Shown piece after piece: positions 13,826 through 25,060 of a DNA stretch of 64,000 nucleotides. The notes under the pieces are model-generated. The model worked only from the letters and a program-made list of their open reading frames with translations. It had not been told where the DNA came from and searched no databases. The position numbers and the translations under genes were made by a program. Where the stretch lies: positions 310,001 to 374,000 of the forward strand of contig JAJTTP010000021.1 in the NCBI GenBank assembly GCA_023313575.1. Direction: 5' to 3'. This DNA comes from Eutypella sp. D-1 (lineage: Eukaryota; Ascomycota; Sordariomycetes; Xylariales; Diatrypaceae). How positions within the stretch are numbered: position 1 is the stretch's first letter; each line of letters begins with the position of its first letter.

Positions 13826-14874
13826 CGATTTTCGTCCGGTTGTTGTATGGCAAGTTTGTGATATACAGATGATGATGACTGGTAAGGTTTGTTCTGCTTC
13901 TGAAGTTGAGAGGTTGAGGAGTTACGACGTAGCTTGCTTTCGGACCGGGATTTAAATAAGGATTTCTAATTCCAAACCTACGGACGTTTCCTCCCGAAAT
14001 CTACATAACTACATACATCTTACATCTTACCGGCCTGTAGGGTACAAACAAACAGAGAGGCCTGCCCTGCTTATTGGGAAGTCGCACGCACGCAATATCG
14101 CTTTGCTTGCTTGCTTGCTTGCTTGCTGTTGCGCTTCTGCTGTCCAAATACGGAAGTTTGACATCACGACTTTGACATCTGATTGGTCAATCACTCTATG
14201 CCGTCATAAATACTGTATGAGATGTAGACTACGTCATGCCCCAAACTGCTGGAGTGGGGGCTTGTTTGCTTGCTTACATAATCTGCATACTACTACATCT
14301 GGAGGTACACGTACAGTAATCAATCATCTTATCTTGGTTCTGCTTATCAGCTTCCAAGGTTATCAGCGAGGTACATAGTGACAAGGTTGAGCCACACAGG
14401 TCACCTACGCCTCTGCACTAGCCACTATCTATGAATTGTGAGGCTGTCTAACGGGCTTGCTTCTCTTGCTGTGGAGGCAACAGACGAGGAAGAGGATGCC
14501 CATTGGATAAAACCGCATAGGTAGACATGTCGGTGGGCGGGTGCGTTGGCTCTGGCGACCCATGATCTATGTATGTAGTTATTTCATTGGCCTTTTCAAT
14601 CGAACCAGCGCGTAAACTGGGTGCGAATGCGCTGTACTTCACGGGAGGCGAGGCGAGGCGCACGCACTGCGGCGACGTCAAGTTTCAATTCACTCCAGTC
14701 TTAAGAACATCCCCACGTGCCATACATTTCACATCCACCCTCTCACTTACTCTCCTTCGCAGCGGCACAAACCTTCGGGATCGGGGGCTAAGAGCAACGC
14801 CTAAGAATAGATACTACCTAGATATAACCTACCGTGCTACACATTACACATAGACCAGCCCCCCAGCGGCGGCC
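13826..14874. promoter_or_regulatory. Intergenic region between divergent genes
   Basis: This stretch should hold the promoters of the minus-strand small-protein gene and the plus-strand gene at 14875. It contains a GCTT tetranucleotide microsatellite at about 14105-14126. Open frames here are short and unconvincing. No specific factor site is claimed. Confidence 0.4.
14105..14126. repeat. GCTT microsatellite
   Basis: Five to six tandem copies of the tetranucleotide GCTT lie in the divergent intergenic region. Confidence 0.85.
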
Positions 14875-15588
14875 ATGAGATTCCCCTTCGACGGCGAAGA
14901 CGACGACGCGACATCCGTGGCAACGACCCTGGACACGGGGGGGATTATCACGCCGACGCACACGGAATTCTCTTTGCTCGGGGCAACGGTGGACACGCTG
15001 TCGCCGCCGCCGCTGCGGTCCCGCTTCGAGACGGCGCCCTGGCCGGGCAGCACGTACGTGATCCGCGAGCAGGCGACGGGGCGGGCCATCACGGTCGTGA
15101 ACCGCTCCGGCGAGCTGCGGCTTATGGACTGGGAGAGCGGGCACGATAAGCGGTCGCACTGGTCGTGCGAGGAGAGGGGCGGGTGGCTTGGGTTCCGTAA
15201 TCCGGAGTACAAGACGTATAGTAAGTAGTAGATGCCAACCCCCCTCCCATCTACCCAATATCGCGATGCGAAGACGGGGCCCACTTCTAAAATGTTGTGC
15301 CCACGCAATACATCAATCGAACTTTTTTGCTGACCATAGGTGCCTTTTCCTCCCCCCCTTTTTCTTTCACGCACTACAGTGGGTCAGGATCTCAGGGGCC
15401 GCTTATGGGCGTCGGTGACTTGGCACAGGAATTGGGAGTACATCAACGCTCGGAGGCATCCGGAGGGTGGGTACCACCTGATGGTGAAGCACTGGAACGA
15501 CATGGTGAACATCGAGGCCGTGGACGGGGGCAGGAGGCTGGTGCGGTCGAATGAGGCCACGGTGTGGGAGTTCGTGAAGGTTTATTAA
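14875..15588 (+). CDS. Conserved fungal protein of unknown function, 184 aa
   Basis: Exons 14875-15220 and 15380-15588 are separated by a 159-nt intron (donor GTAAGT, acceptor TACAG, phase 1). Residues from about 55 to the end, starting near YVIREQATGRAITV, alternate Trp/aromatic and charged residues, for example WSCEERGGWLGFRNP and WASVTWHRNWEYINARRH. This is like a compact beta-rich fold, possibly beta-trefoil (inference). The N-terminal 50 residues are acidic and Ser/Thr-rich. There is no signal peptide, so a cytosolic protein is likely. I recognise the type as a widespread uncharacterised fungal protein but cannot name a function. The joined frame is uninterrupted and coding-like, while long minus-strand frames over it are shadows of GC-rich codons. 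Confidence 0.8.
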
Positions 15589-16641
15589 AGTTTTTTTTTT
15601 ATATCAGTTGGTAAACCCCGATGTTGTCATGTTGCTCGTGGGTGTTTTTGCAACTACCCTCATACTATTGTGTACATGATGGTGACGGTGTACTATACGA
15701 TTCAACTATAAGCATGCCCAATGTTCCCCAGTAAGCTCTACGAAGTCGTAGCCCGAGGTACATAGTCAGATATCCCATCTCAAATATTGGGAATATGGAC
15801 CCTGAACCTAAGTATTAAGAGGTACATGACTATTTGCCCCAGCAACCCGGGCAACGGGTCAACATAATAAATAGCTTCTAGAAGCATTTACTAGCTCTAC
15901 TCATTTATCAAAAAGACCTGTCAGCCTGTCAACCCAACCTGTCAACTACATAGGCTGCTAGGGGCACCCCTGAAGAGGGGGGGAGGAATGAGGGCCCATG
16001 ATGGTCCATGATGGCCCCCATGTGGATGGTGGTTAGCCGTAATTGGTTTACTTCTTTTACCTTGACTTACTTACTAGGTAAGTATGTATTTATCCATGCT
16101 CCAGGTTGCAGCAGAGGTGTTGCAAATAACGAGAGACTCTCCCCACTTCCCCGCTAACGATTATTAGTGCCGACCACCTGGGCCACTAAATAGCTCACAA
16201 ACGCTACCTACCTAGGTAGGTACTGAACCACACTAACTAAACGCGAACTCCCGCCCAGTCAGTCAGCAAGTCAGTCGCTCCTGCTTTAACTATGTGCCTG
16301 CCGGAGAACACGAAAACGAACATTGAACCTGCCACATTGACATTTTATTCATAGGTTTCCTGTGCTGTTGTTTATCATATTCCATTTAGCTTGATTATCA
16401 GGCCACCTTCGCTTTTTTCCTCTTCAACATCCGAGGAGGATTCTGAGACCATCCCGTCCGCCGCTCGTTTGATACATGCCCGACCCAGACACAGACCCAA
16501 CTTGACCTGACTAGATTGTTCATTCACATTCCTCACACTTGCTGTTCTACGGGGGCAAATCGAGAAGAAGAAAAAGAGAAAAGAGAAAAGAGAAGAGATA
16601 GGAGACGAAAAGAAAAGAAAAGAAAAGAAGAGGAAGAAAAA
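15589..16641. promoter_or_regulatory. Intergenic region with purine-rich leader
   Basis: No gene is seen. The region holds the 18-bp palindrome 16205-16222 and, just before the next start codon, an almost pure A/G tract (about 16560-16640) that would form a purine-rich 5' leader of the gene at 16642. Confidence 0.5.
16205..16222. repeat. 18-bp TACCTACCT palindrome
   Basis: A perfect inverted repeat reading TACCTACCTAGGTAGGTA, related to the palindromes at 7013 and 60908. Confidence 0.85.
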
Positions 16642-18149
16642 ATGCCGGACTTAAACTCTGTCCCGCCATCCCCTCACATCCTCGCCGCCTCCCGACGAAC
16701 ATCCTCCATCCCGAACTCCCAGAATCCCCAGAATCCCTCCGCCTCTCAACATCCCACACCCTCGTCTGCCAACTCGCGGTCTTCGTCAATCAATATCCTC
16801 CCCTCCAACCAACCCACCGTGAACCAGGGCCTGTCCGGAACCTCGCTCCCCTCGCCGTCCATCCCCTCGTTTCCCGGCATGGCTCAGCCACCCTCGTCAT
16901 CGTCTCAGGGGCAGGACAACACCGGTGTTGGTGCCGGCCCCGGTCCCCTGCGCCATCCGCGGCCCTTGACGGCCGCCGAGCTACACTCTCAGCTCGAGCA
17001 GGAGCAGGAGTTATTGGTACGTGTAGTGTGATGTGGCATGATGTTACACTTATAGCCGGCTCTATATTCCAGAAAAGAGACAGCTAACCCTCCAATTCAA
17101 CCGTCTAGGTGAACCGCCTCACCCGCGACCTGACCCTCCTCCGCGCCGCCCACAACTCCTCCGTCGTCTCCAACGCCTCCTCCACCAGCAACTCGACCAC
17201 TGCCGACCAGTCGCAGCACGGCCCCTCCTCCTTCACCGACACGCATCTCATGTCCGGGCCGGGCTTCCCCATCCCCACCAGCGCCAGCACCGGCCGGCAG
17301 CACCACCGCACGAGCTCGAGCACGAGCGCCCGCAGCCAGACTGCCCAGAGCGGCGGCGTTGCGGGCGCGGGCCCCGCACCTACCTCTGCCGGCACCACGA
17401 CCGCACCCATCTCCATCCCGCAGCCGCACTCGGGCAGTGCCGCCTCCGTGCTCGAGGCCGCCCGCAACCCGCGCGGCTTCAGCCTCAGCCGCCAGAACAG
17501 CGCCGCCTCCATGTCGCGCCGCGGCAGCGACCGCAGCCGCAACAATTCGCCACAGCCCTTCGGCCAGCCGAGCTACGGCTCTTACCATGGGGGCGTCGAC
17601 TTCGTCGGCGGCGGCAGCAGCAGCTATTTCCCACGGAGCGTCGGGGGCGCAGCAGCGTACCCGTCGCACCACCATCACCAACAACATCAACATCCACATC
17701 AGCATCAGCATCAACACCAACACCACAGCAGCACCAGCATCCACAACGTACTATCGAGCGCGACGAGCACGGCGGCGGCCGCGACGCCCGGCTCGTCGTC
17801 GGAGCTCTCGCCGGGCCTGGTGCCCGCGACCCTGCGGTACGAGGAGACTGCGCAGTCGCGAGCGGAGCTCGAGGCCGCCAAGCGCGAGAACGACGCCCTG
17901 AAGCGCCGCGTCAAGGACCTCGAACGCCTCGTGCGCGATCGCCACCGCGACCGCAGCGAGAGCGTCAGTACCTCTGCTAGTGTGCTTACCGGGGCCGGGG
18001 CTGGCGCTGGCGCCGGCGTCGGCGTCCCCGATGACGAGGTCAGAGTCGGTGAGAGCGCTGCTAGTGCAGGCTTAAGTAGTAGGAACGCCTCTGCGACTGC
18101 GGCTGCTGCTGCCCCCGCGGCTACGCCGTCGCAGTCGCAGGCGCGTTAG
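16642..18149 (+). CDS. Ser/Gly/His-rich coiled-coil fungal protein, 471 aa
   Basis: Exons 16642-17016 and 17109-18149 join in phase 0 (donor GTACGT, acceptor TCTAG). The start MPDLNSVPPSPHILAASRR fits a conserved fungal family of unknown function. A short conserved helix spans the junction (AAELHSQLEQEQELL, then VNRLTRDLTLLRAAHN) and is predicted to be coiled coil. A second coiled coil near residues 360-400 (RAELEAAKRENDALKRRV) follows long Ser/Thr/Ala/Gly-rich linkers. Around residue 310-330 is a histidine/glutamine tract encoded by CAT/CAC/CAA repeats (17672-17734). There is no signal peptide or membrane segment. A scaffold or cytoskeletal-adaptor role is conceivable, but that is only inference. 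Very high GC3 creates long shadow frames on the other strand. Confidence 0.8.
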
Positions 18150-19475
18150 GTCGTCGGTGGTGTTGTCCTAGGCGGGAGAGCGAGGGGGGTAGAATAAATT
18201 CTCGCGGTTGTGGGAATCCGTCCATGAATTGTGCGATACGGCACGGCGACGGCATAGCGGCGGAGTCATGCAACTCGCCCTGTTACTACTACTACTACTA
18301 TTATTATAGCTACATTTGCTAACGTTGGGAGTTGTTCACCAGCCTAACTAACTCCCAAAGCGACCCCTAGATCTGGGACTCTTACCTATCGTACGGGTAC
18401 GGAAACTCCCTTACACATATTGCTTCTTTATCCCATCCCATCCCATCTCCTTCTGGCATCGCGTAGTCTAGCTACTGCTAACCTCCCCTCTCCCTCCATT
18501 ATTATTTTCTTCTCCTCTTTCTACTCGGTATACTTTATGTATGTATGTCGAAATAAATGCGTGCGTGCGTGCGAGCGTTGCGTGGCGGTCGAGGGAGTCA
18601 GCAGGTTTTCCGTTCCGTTGGCACGAAAGGCGTTCCGGTAGTTTGCGGGCTGTTTTTCTTGGGCTTTTTTTTTTTTTTTTTTCTTTTTTCCCGGTATGGA
18701 GTTGGTTTCTAGTTTTGGCCAGGCCAGGGAGGTTAGGCAGCAGGCAAGTAGCAGTAGTAGTAGCAGCAGGAGCGGGAGTGGGAAACGAAAAATTAAGAAT
18801 TTTAATGAATGGTGTACTTTATTTTGCCTACCTTAAGGTTGATTGATATACCTAAGTACATAAGAAAGAGGATGTGGTGGGATGACCATTGCTAGGCTAT
18901 AATATATATCCTTCGTGCCGAGACAGGGGTAATGCTATGCTATGCTATGCACGTCATGTTACATGCGGGATGGCTGACTCTTCCTGTACGCAACTGACGC
19001 TGGCAATAGAGGAGATGGATGGCCGCGTCACTTGCCATGGCTAACGAATATCGAGCTAGACGACGGAAGGATAAGCACCTCTTTCTCGGGATACGTAGAC
19101 GAGGCATCATCATCTTTCATATAAAATTCATTTCCATTCATCTGATCTTAGGGGACACTCATAATAACTAGGAAGGTGAGGAGAAGAGACAACACAAACG
19201 ATCCAGCTAAGCAATGTTATGTACCTTCTTCATAGGGAATCAAAAGAAAAAGACAAGTCCAAGTCCAGAGATCCAGGCTACCCATAGCGCAACGTAAACG
19301 TGACGTAAACTGACGTGAGACGTGAGAAGAGGAGGACAAGGCCAAAAAAAAAAGAACCCCCAGGAGTTTTCATGATTCCGTCGTTATTCATTTCCATTCT
19401 TCTTATTCCCTGTTGCTTCAAAGGGGTAGACCCATGGCAAACCTCGTAGTCGATAGACATGGGTAAACAAACGCT
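18150..19475. other. Intergenic region between convergent genes
   Basis: This is the 3' side of both the 471-aa gene (+) and the RRM gene (-). It contains an ACT trinucleotide repeat near 18285-18300, an 18-T run near 18667 and GCTAT repeats near 18933-18950. The only open frames (about 60-100 codons) look like chance. Confidence 0.5.
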
Positions 19476-20415
19476 CTAGGACTTCTCGGAGCCAGGCTCC
19501 TTCGCGGGGATCGCCTCGGTGGCTGCGAGAGGGGTCGACTCCGTGGTTCCGGCTTTGGGCTCCGGCGCAGCGGTCTCAGCTGCTGCTGCTGCAAGGGAGA
19601 TATACAGTCAGTACAATGGGTGTGGTCATTGGGGTTTAAAAGCGGGGGGGGGGGGGGTGCTCACCTCCAGCTTCGGGCTTCTTCTCCTTACCAAAGACGC
19701 GCTCAAGCCCGGAGGCCTTGTAGGCGCTGCCGCCATGCTCTTCCTTCTTGAGGTCGGCGAGGCGGCGGGCCTCGGTGTGGATGTCCTGGACCTGACGCTG
19801 GGAGTCCTCATAGAAGCGGACGAGGCGTTGTCCGGTGGGGCTGCTAGCCGCCTTCTCAAAGTAGGAGCCCAGGCCGTGGATGAGGGAGTTGGCGCGGGCG
19901 GTTACGCCGTAGCTCTGGTCCGTGGCCCGCGCCCGGTCCGTCGCGTGGTACTTCGCGTCGAGCCCCTGCAGCGTGGTCCGGAACCGCTCCGTCACTCCGT
20001 GCTGCGTGTCCAGCTCGATCGCCCGCTGCAGCGCCGCGTCCCCGACCACGTACCCGTGCGCCAGGTACTCGGCCAGGATGCGCGACCGCGGCTTTTCCTC
20101 CTGCGTGATCTCGTCGGTGTCACGGCTCGCATTCGTGGTGGCGCCGGTGGCGGCGGCGGAGTGCTCCTGGTCGGCCGCGCCGCCGTCAGCGGGCGTCACG
20201 GCGATCTGGGCGCCGCCTAGCTGGGTGTTATTGAGTAGCTGGGCGGTGTTGGCGGCGGTGGGCTTCTCGAAGGTCACGGTGGCCTCCTTGCTCTTCTCCC
20301 CGTCGGTGGTCACCTGGATGTTGGTGATCTTGCCGCAGAAGCTGAAGAAGTCCTTGATCTCCTTGTCGTCGGTCTGGGCGGAGATGCCCTTCACGTAGAC
20401 GACGTTGGCAGACAT
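19476..20415 (-). CDS. Vip1-like RRM-domain RNA-binding protein, 287 aa
   Basis: Exons 19665-20415 and 19476-19588 are joined over a 76-nt intron (donor GTGAGC, phase 1). Residues 4-74 form one RNA-recognition motif: RNP2-like VVYVKGI at 5-11 and RNP1-like EATVTFEK at 44-51. A helical acidic/basic region with EKPRSRILAEYLAHGYVVGD, conserved in fungal Vip1-type proteins, follows, then an Ala/Glu/Pro-rich tail ending SEKS. These proteins are usually annotated as Vip1 (fission yeast) or actin-cytoskeleton/RNA-binding proteins; the molecular role is poorly defined. The acceptor is a run of three CAG units, so alternative use would add or remove one alanine each time. The intron carries 14 C just after the donor. 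Family assignment is confident; function is family-level only. Confidence 0.88.
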
Positions 20416-22420
20416 ATTTCTTTTCTTGATCTCTGGATATAGATGGATGCTAGAGATTGATATAATGTGTTGAATTTAAGGGTTCACGGAGAATTTTGTT
20501 GTTTGTAGGTGTAGAATGAGCGAATTGATGATATACCAGGTATAAACAAATATGGCGATGTTTATTTTATGTAGAAGTGGAGGGAGGGGTTGAGGTAACC
20601 TGGTAAGTCTAAGATGGATCCCTGGAAGTATTTAAGTTGGAATTTGGTTAAAAGGTTTCCAAGATTGGTTTCACCTTCCGAGTTGATTGGAGCCTGCCCG
20701 CAAGTCTGAAATTCTCACATGCAAGTCGTACGGTACATTACAGCTATATTGCGGGGTTACGTAACCGAAGGCGAGTAGCTGGGCAGGTGCTACCCTTCAT
20801 ATGCCACTAATTACCAGGCAACAGGTACTACTTCTACCTAGGCTACGAGGTATACAACTCTATTTGGTCCGGTGGCGGTAAATGTCCGAATTATCTGATT
20901 GTCTAATTATTTATTTAAGTATCGTGATGCCTGGCGGCTACCATGAAACGAGGGGCAACCAATACAAGATACTGACGTCAGTCCTACTAGTGGGGTTTAT
21001 CCATTAATTCTTTAACAAGTGGCTATCGCTTACCGTTTTATTTAAAGAGTGTCACGGGAGGAATAGCGCCCACACCACTAAGCCACCGTGCCCCACAAAA
21101 GGGATACAGAATACCAAGTCAAAAGCTTGGATTCTTAGTGGGCACTATACGGGCTGCCAGCTGCCGGGCTGCCAATGCTACGGCGGTTCTGGTTCTGGTT
21201 CTGGTTCTGTACATACCGGTATATGGGACCCTACCACAGGGACCGGGCTCTGTACGTACTGTTCTGTTCTGTGCCGTAACATAAAGTTAATAACAGTTTT
21301 AAATATTAAGCTTATTTAATTTATAATAATAGGTAAAAGGTAATAAATTAAAAGTGTTAATAAGGCTGTATAAGTTTTATAAAAAACACCTGACGGAGTC
21401 CCATGCATATATGTACCACCTAAATTGGGTTCCATCAGGAACCTTCCGGTTAGGATGCAACTGTTATTGCATATACCGCATCAAGTCCGTGATCCTCGTT
21501 GCCTCGTTACATGTACAGTCACGAAACATGCATAGACCTCTAACGATTATAGTCGACACGGCATCGGAGATCAGTTGAAAAGGGGTGGGAGCCGCGCATG
21601 ATTTCATAAGCTGACCCCAGCTGTGTATCTATCAGAGTAGCCCATATTGCAACATTAAGTTGCTCAGCCAGACATTAGTACCGCCCGGATATCGAGATTT
21701 CACTATCCCTTACTTATTAATCCGTGTGATATATGGATCCTGAAGGATATTTGAATCCCGTTCGGATACTAAGCAACCAAGAAACTAAGGTCATAAGGCC
21801 TGACGCCTCAACACCCACTTGATATCTGTACTTGATGCATCTGAGGTCTCCGGACTCTTATCATACATAACGACTCTCATTACCTAGCCGCCACAATTAC
21901 CGTACCTGCTTATACATGCATACACCAGACTTATAACCTTGCTTTCAGGACGATGGGTCTCAAAGGGCTTGTTGATGCTTGCTTAGTATGTTTGGCATTG
22001 TGTCGAAGGCGACCGAACGAGTTTGTCCGTATAACGCGGCCAGAAGGGATATTACTTAGATTGATCGCCGATGAGTAAAAGCAGTGGCTATCTAGGAGCT
22101 ATTCCCATTATATACATATATTCAAAAGGAGTCACCACCAATAGGGAGGATACTTTATAACAGTTGAATAGCATACTATTTTTACAATGAAAAGCGTCTA
22201 TAGTTCGATCGTTAACGGGACAGGGTGTGTCTATTGTCTCTTAGGAACCAATCGGTTAATATCGGCCCGGTAATTGGGGGTGGTAAATTAGGAAAATACA
22301 ATCCTATCAGACCGCGGGGTAAAGAGCGTTATTGCTGCTTCATAATCCAGTCCATCAGCGCTACTAGCACCGTCAAAATCTAGCAGCTGATCTTCTGAAT
22401 TGTTTAGTACAAGTTGAATC
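20416..22420. other. Intergenic region with AT-rich island
   Basis: No gene is recognised. It contains the promoter of the RRM gene, a TTCTGG microsatellite (21186-21211) and an AT-rich patch at about 21278-21400 unlike its surroundings, possibly a decayed repeat. The stretch from 21400 to 22400 contains many stops in all frames. Confidence 0.5.
21278..21400. other. AT-rich island
   Basis: A compact block of A/T words (TTAATA, TTTAAATATT, TTTATAATAAT) inside otherwise balanced DNA. It may be a remnant of a mutated repeat; there is no terminal repeat or coding remnant to name it. Confidence 0.4.
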
Positions 22421-25060
22421 ATGTCTAGTAGCACATCTTCGGATGGACATCAGCCCCGTGGCTTTGGAAAGCCGATGCTATTAGACACCGACGATGCAGC
22501 CACTACCTCCCACAAGCGAAGCCTCGTTCTCGGTGGCCATATGCCGGCACATTCTTGTGAGTATTGCCGGCTTAACCTACGCCCACCGAAGGATAGGATT
22601 AGCTGGCATTTTGGAACCACCCGAGACCATATTAGCGAAGCTTCTGCCCGCGGCTGTAAATGGGCAGCAATATACCAAGAGCAAATAAGATACTTCGACT
22701 TGGAACGAAAGGCCGAATATCAGCTCAAAATAGAATTACCTTTCCAATCACTAGGTTACAAGTGGGAGAAAGGTTACCGAGAACGCAAGGAGAGACTTTA
22801 TGAAGCGCTCGCCGATGCCCTTGACCAACCAGATCGCGAAGCATTCCTTTTCCTGAAAGAGAATAGAGCTGTGCGTTGGTCAAGTAGGAAAGTTAAATAC
22901 CGGGCGATATCTATGGAACCCAACTTCATCGGGTTCGAAATGAAGATGAAGGAGCCCGATGCTGGCTCGCACAGCATCGAAGGGGTGTTGGCTTTGGTGG
23001 TCGCTATACTCCTGCCTGTTGAACCTTTCAGTGAGGATGTCGGCGATCCGTTAGAAGATTGGGAAACAGTATCAACAGACCTTGACAACATTCCCTACCT
23101 AGCCAAATATTCCACCAGTTTTTCAGTGCTGAGAAATCCAGGTACGTAAGCGTTCGGTCATGAATTGGTGTTTCTCTAATGCTGCTTAGGTGAGCTTAAG
23201 GTATTAGGGGGTAAAAAGCGCTTTTTTTCACCCACTAATATCCATCCTGGAAGCGCTGAATCGCTGGCTCTCATACGTCGGTGGCTCCAGACATGCGCGA
23301 CTGTACATGATTGCGAGTTCACCAAGTTGCCAGATTCCATGCCAACGATGCTGCTTCAAGTAGCTGACAAACCCGAAAATGTCCAACTAGTTTTGGTTCC
23401 TCCAGGGATGCGTGAGCGATATGTTGCACTTTCGTATTGCTGGGGTCCCCGTGGACAGCAGATTCAGCTTACCGAGGAAAATAAGGCGCAGTTGTTTGCT
23501 GGCATCAGCGTTGCCTCTCTTGATCGCACTATCCAAGATGCCATTCTAGTTACAAGGGAACTTGGATTCGAATACATCTGGATAGATGCCCTGTGCATCA
23601 TTCAAAATAACCCGAACGCAAAAGCTGTAGAGATAGCCCGCATGGCTGATATCTATAAGCAATCGGTTTTCACCATCGTGGCATCAAGAGCGAGCAGTGT
23701 GATAGAGGGATTTCTTGGCGAACGTTTGCCTGCGGGCCACCGTGAACCTGACTGTGTGTTTTCTATGGGGTTTTCCGGCTGGGGGCGACAGGAAGTTTGT
23801 GGAAGTGTCGTACTTCTTCCCGCGACCGAACAGGAAATCGAACCCTGGGAGACAAGAGGGTGGACATTCCAGGAGGGTATCTTCCCCGGAAGGACCCTTC
23901 AGTTTGGCTCCGATCGTACGGCCTGGTCGTGCTACTGCGTCGACAAACCACACTATGCTTCCGATGGCGGCATCAGCGCCTTAGGGGTTTCGAAGACTGA
24001 ACATGGCGATGCTTCGTTGTACATCACCCTTAGAGAGAGACTGAGGGAATTAACCCCGCAAAGGAACCATATTCTTGTCACCGAGGATATTCCTTTCTTC
24101 ACTCAATGCTGGGGTGAGATCGTTTTTGATTACTCTACCCGACGCCTCGGAATCAAAACCGACCGGCTCCCGGCAATTTCAGCACTTGCAAAAGAATTCG
24201 CCAAGATTACCGGACAAGAATACATATGTGGTATTTGGAGAGAACACTTAGCCGCTGGACTGATGTGGGTTTCCCGCCCCGACCACCCACTGGGTGCCGC
24301 CGGACCGAGGCTTCAACCCTCGTGGAGTTGGGTGTCGCATGAGAGCGGAGTCTACATAGACAGTTGGTCATACAGGCTCCAAAAAGATTTCCAGTTGTTA
24401 TCCTCATCGGTAGAGCTCGAGTCCTTAGAGAATCCGTTCGGCGCTGTGACATCGGCAAGCCTCGACGTACTTGGTATGGTAATAACTGCCCCTCGCAGGA
24501 CGCGGATTTTCTCTCAACCAGAGCCGCGAAGTTTCAGCTTCGGAGAGTTTGAAGCCACATTGGAAGACTCTAAGTCCACTCTCGAATTTCTAAGGCTGAA
24601 TACGCCAGGACTGGGCCCATACCTGATCGAGAAATACATAGAATTTCATTTCGACTATCCAGATGAGATAGATTCCGGCATAGAGGATAGTTCACGTTTT
24701 ATTCTGCTCGTTGTAGCGGAATTATCAGACTGGTTCTCCCTCCGCGGATTGGTACTAGTAGAACTCCAGGGGAAGAAGTTCAGCCGTATAGGCCATTTCA
24801 CATTTGACCCGGGGGACCGCTTTGATGATCGTGTGAGGGCGGAGGCGGAGATGAGGTATACGAGGAGCAGGTCAGATGACAGCGAGATGGAGGACATTGG
24901 AGAAGACTTCAGTAAGCTGAACGACAGTGATTCAGAAGGTGTGTCTGATTGGACCGAGGAAGAAACCCGCCAGGAAAAGGCCTATATCGCCGCCTGTAAG
25001 AAAGAGATGGCACACATCATTCTTGCTGAAGGCAGTGTTCAAAACATAACTCTAATATAA
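22421..25060 (+). CDS. HET-domain heterokaryon-incompatibility-type protein, 863 aa
   Basis: Exons 22421-23141 and 23190-25060 join over a 48-nt intron (donor GTACGT, acceptor CTTAG, phase 1). The N-terminal 240 residues carry a CEYCRLNLRPP segment typical of the leader in many fungal HET proteins. The HET domain starts near residue 318 with YVALSYCWG, continues through the block-2 motif FEYIWIDALCIIQNN and MADIYKQSVFTIVASRAS, and reaches block 3, WETRGWTFQEGIFPGRTLQF. The remaining 400 residues are the usual variable C-terminal region with an acidic end. HET proteins trigger cell death on non-self recognition or act in fungal immunity; the partner of this one is unknown. No NACHT or repeat domain is seen. 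Frame and motifs are intact, so the gene looks functional. A MITE lies 31 bp after the stop. Confidence 0.93.

Noticed and set aside
14818..15374. Two overlapping minus-strand frames of 146 and 176 codons
   Set aside because: They are antisense shadows of the two-exon gene at 14875-15588 caused by high GC at third positions.
17097..17744. 215-codon minus-strand frame rich in Ala/Gly/Val/Met
   Set aside because: Antisense of the Ser/His-rich gene; composition is the mirror of its codon bias.
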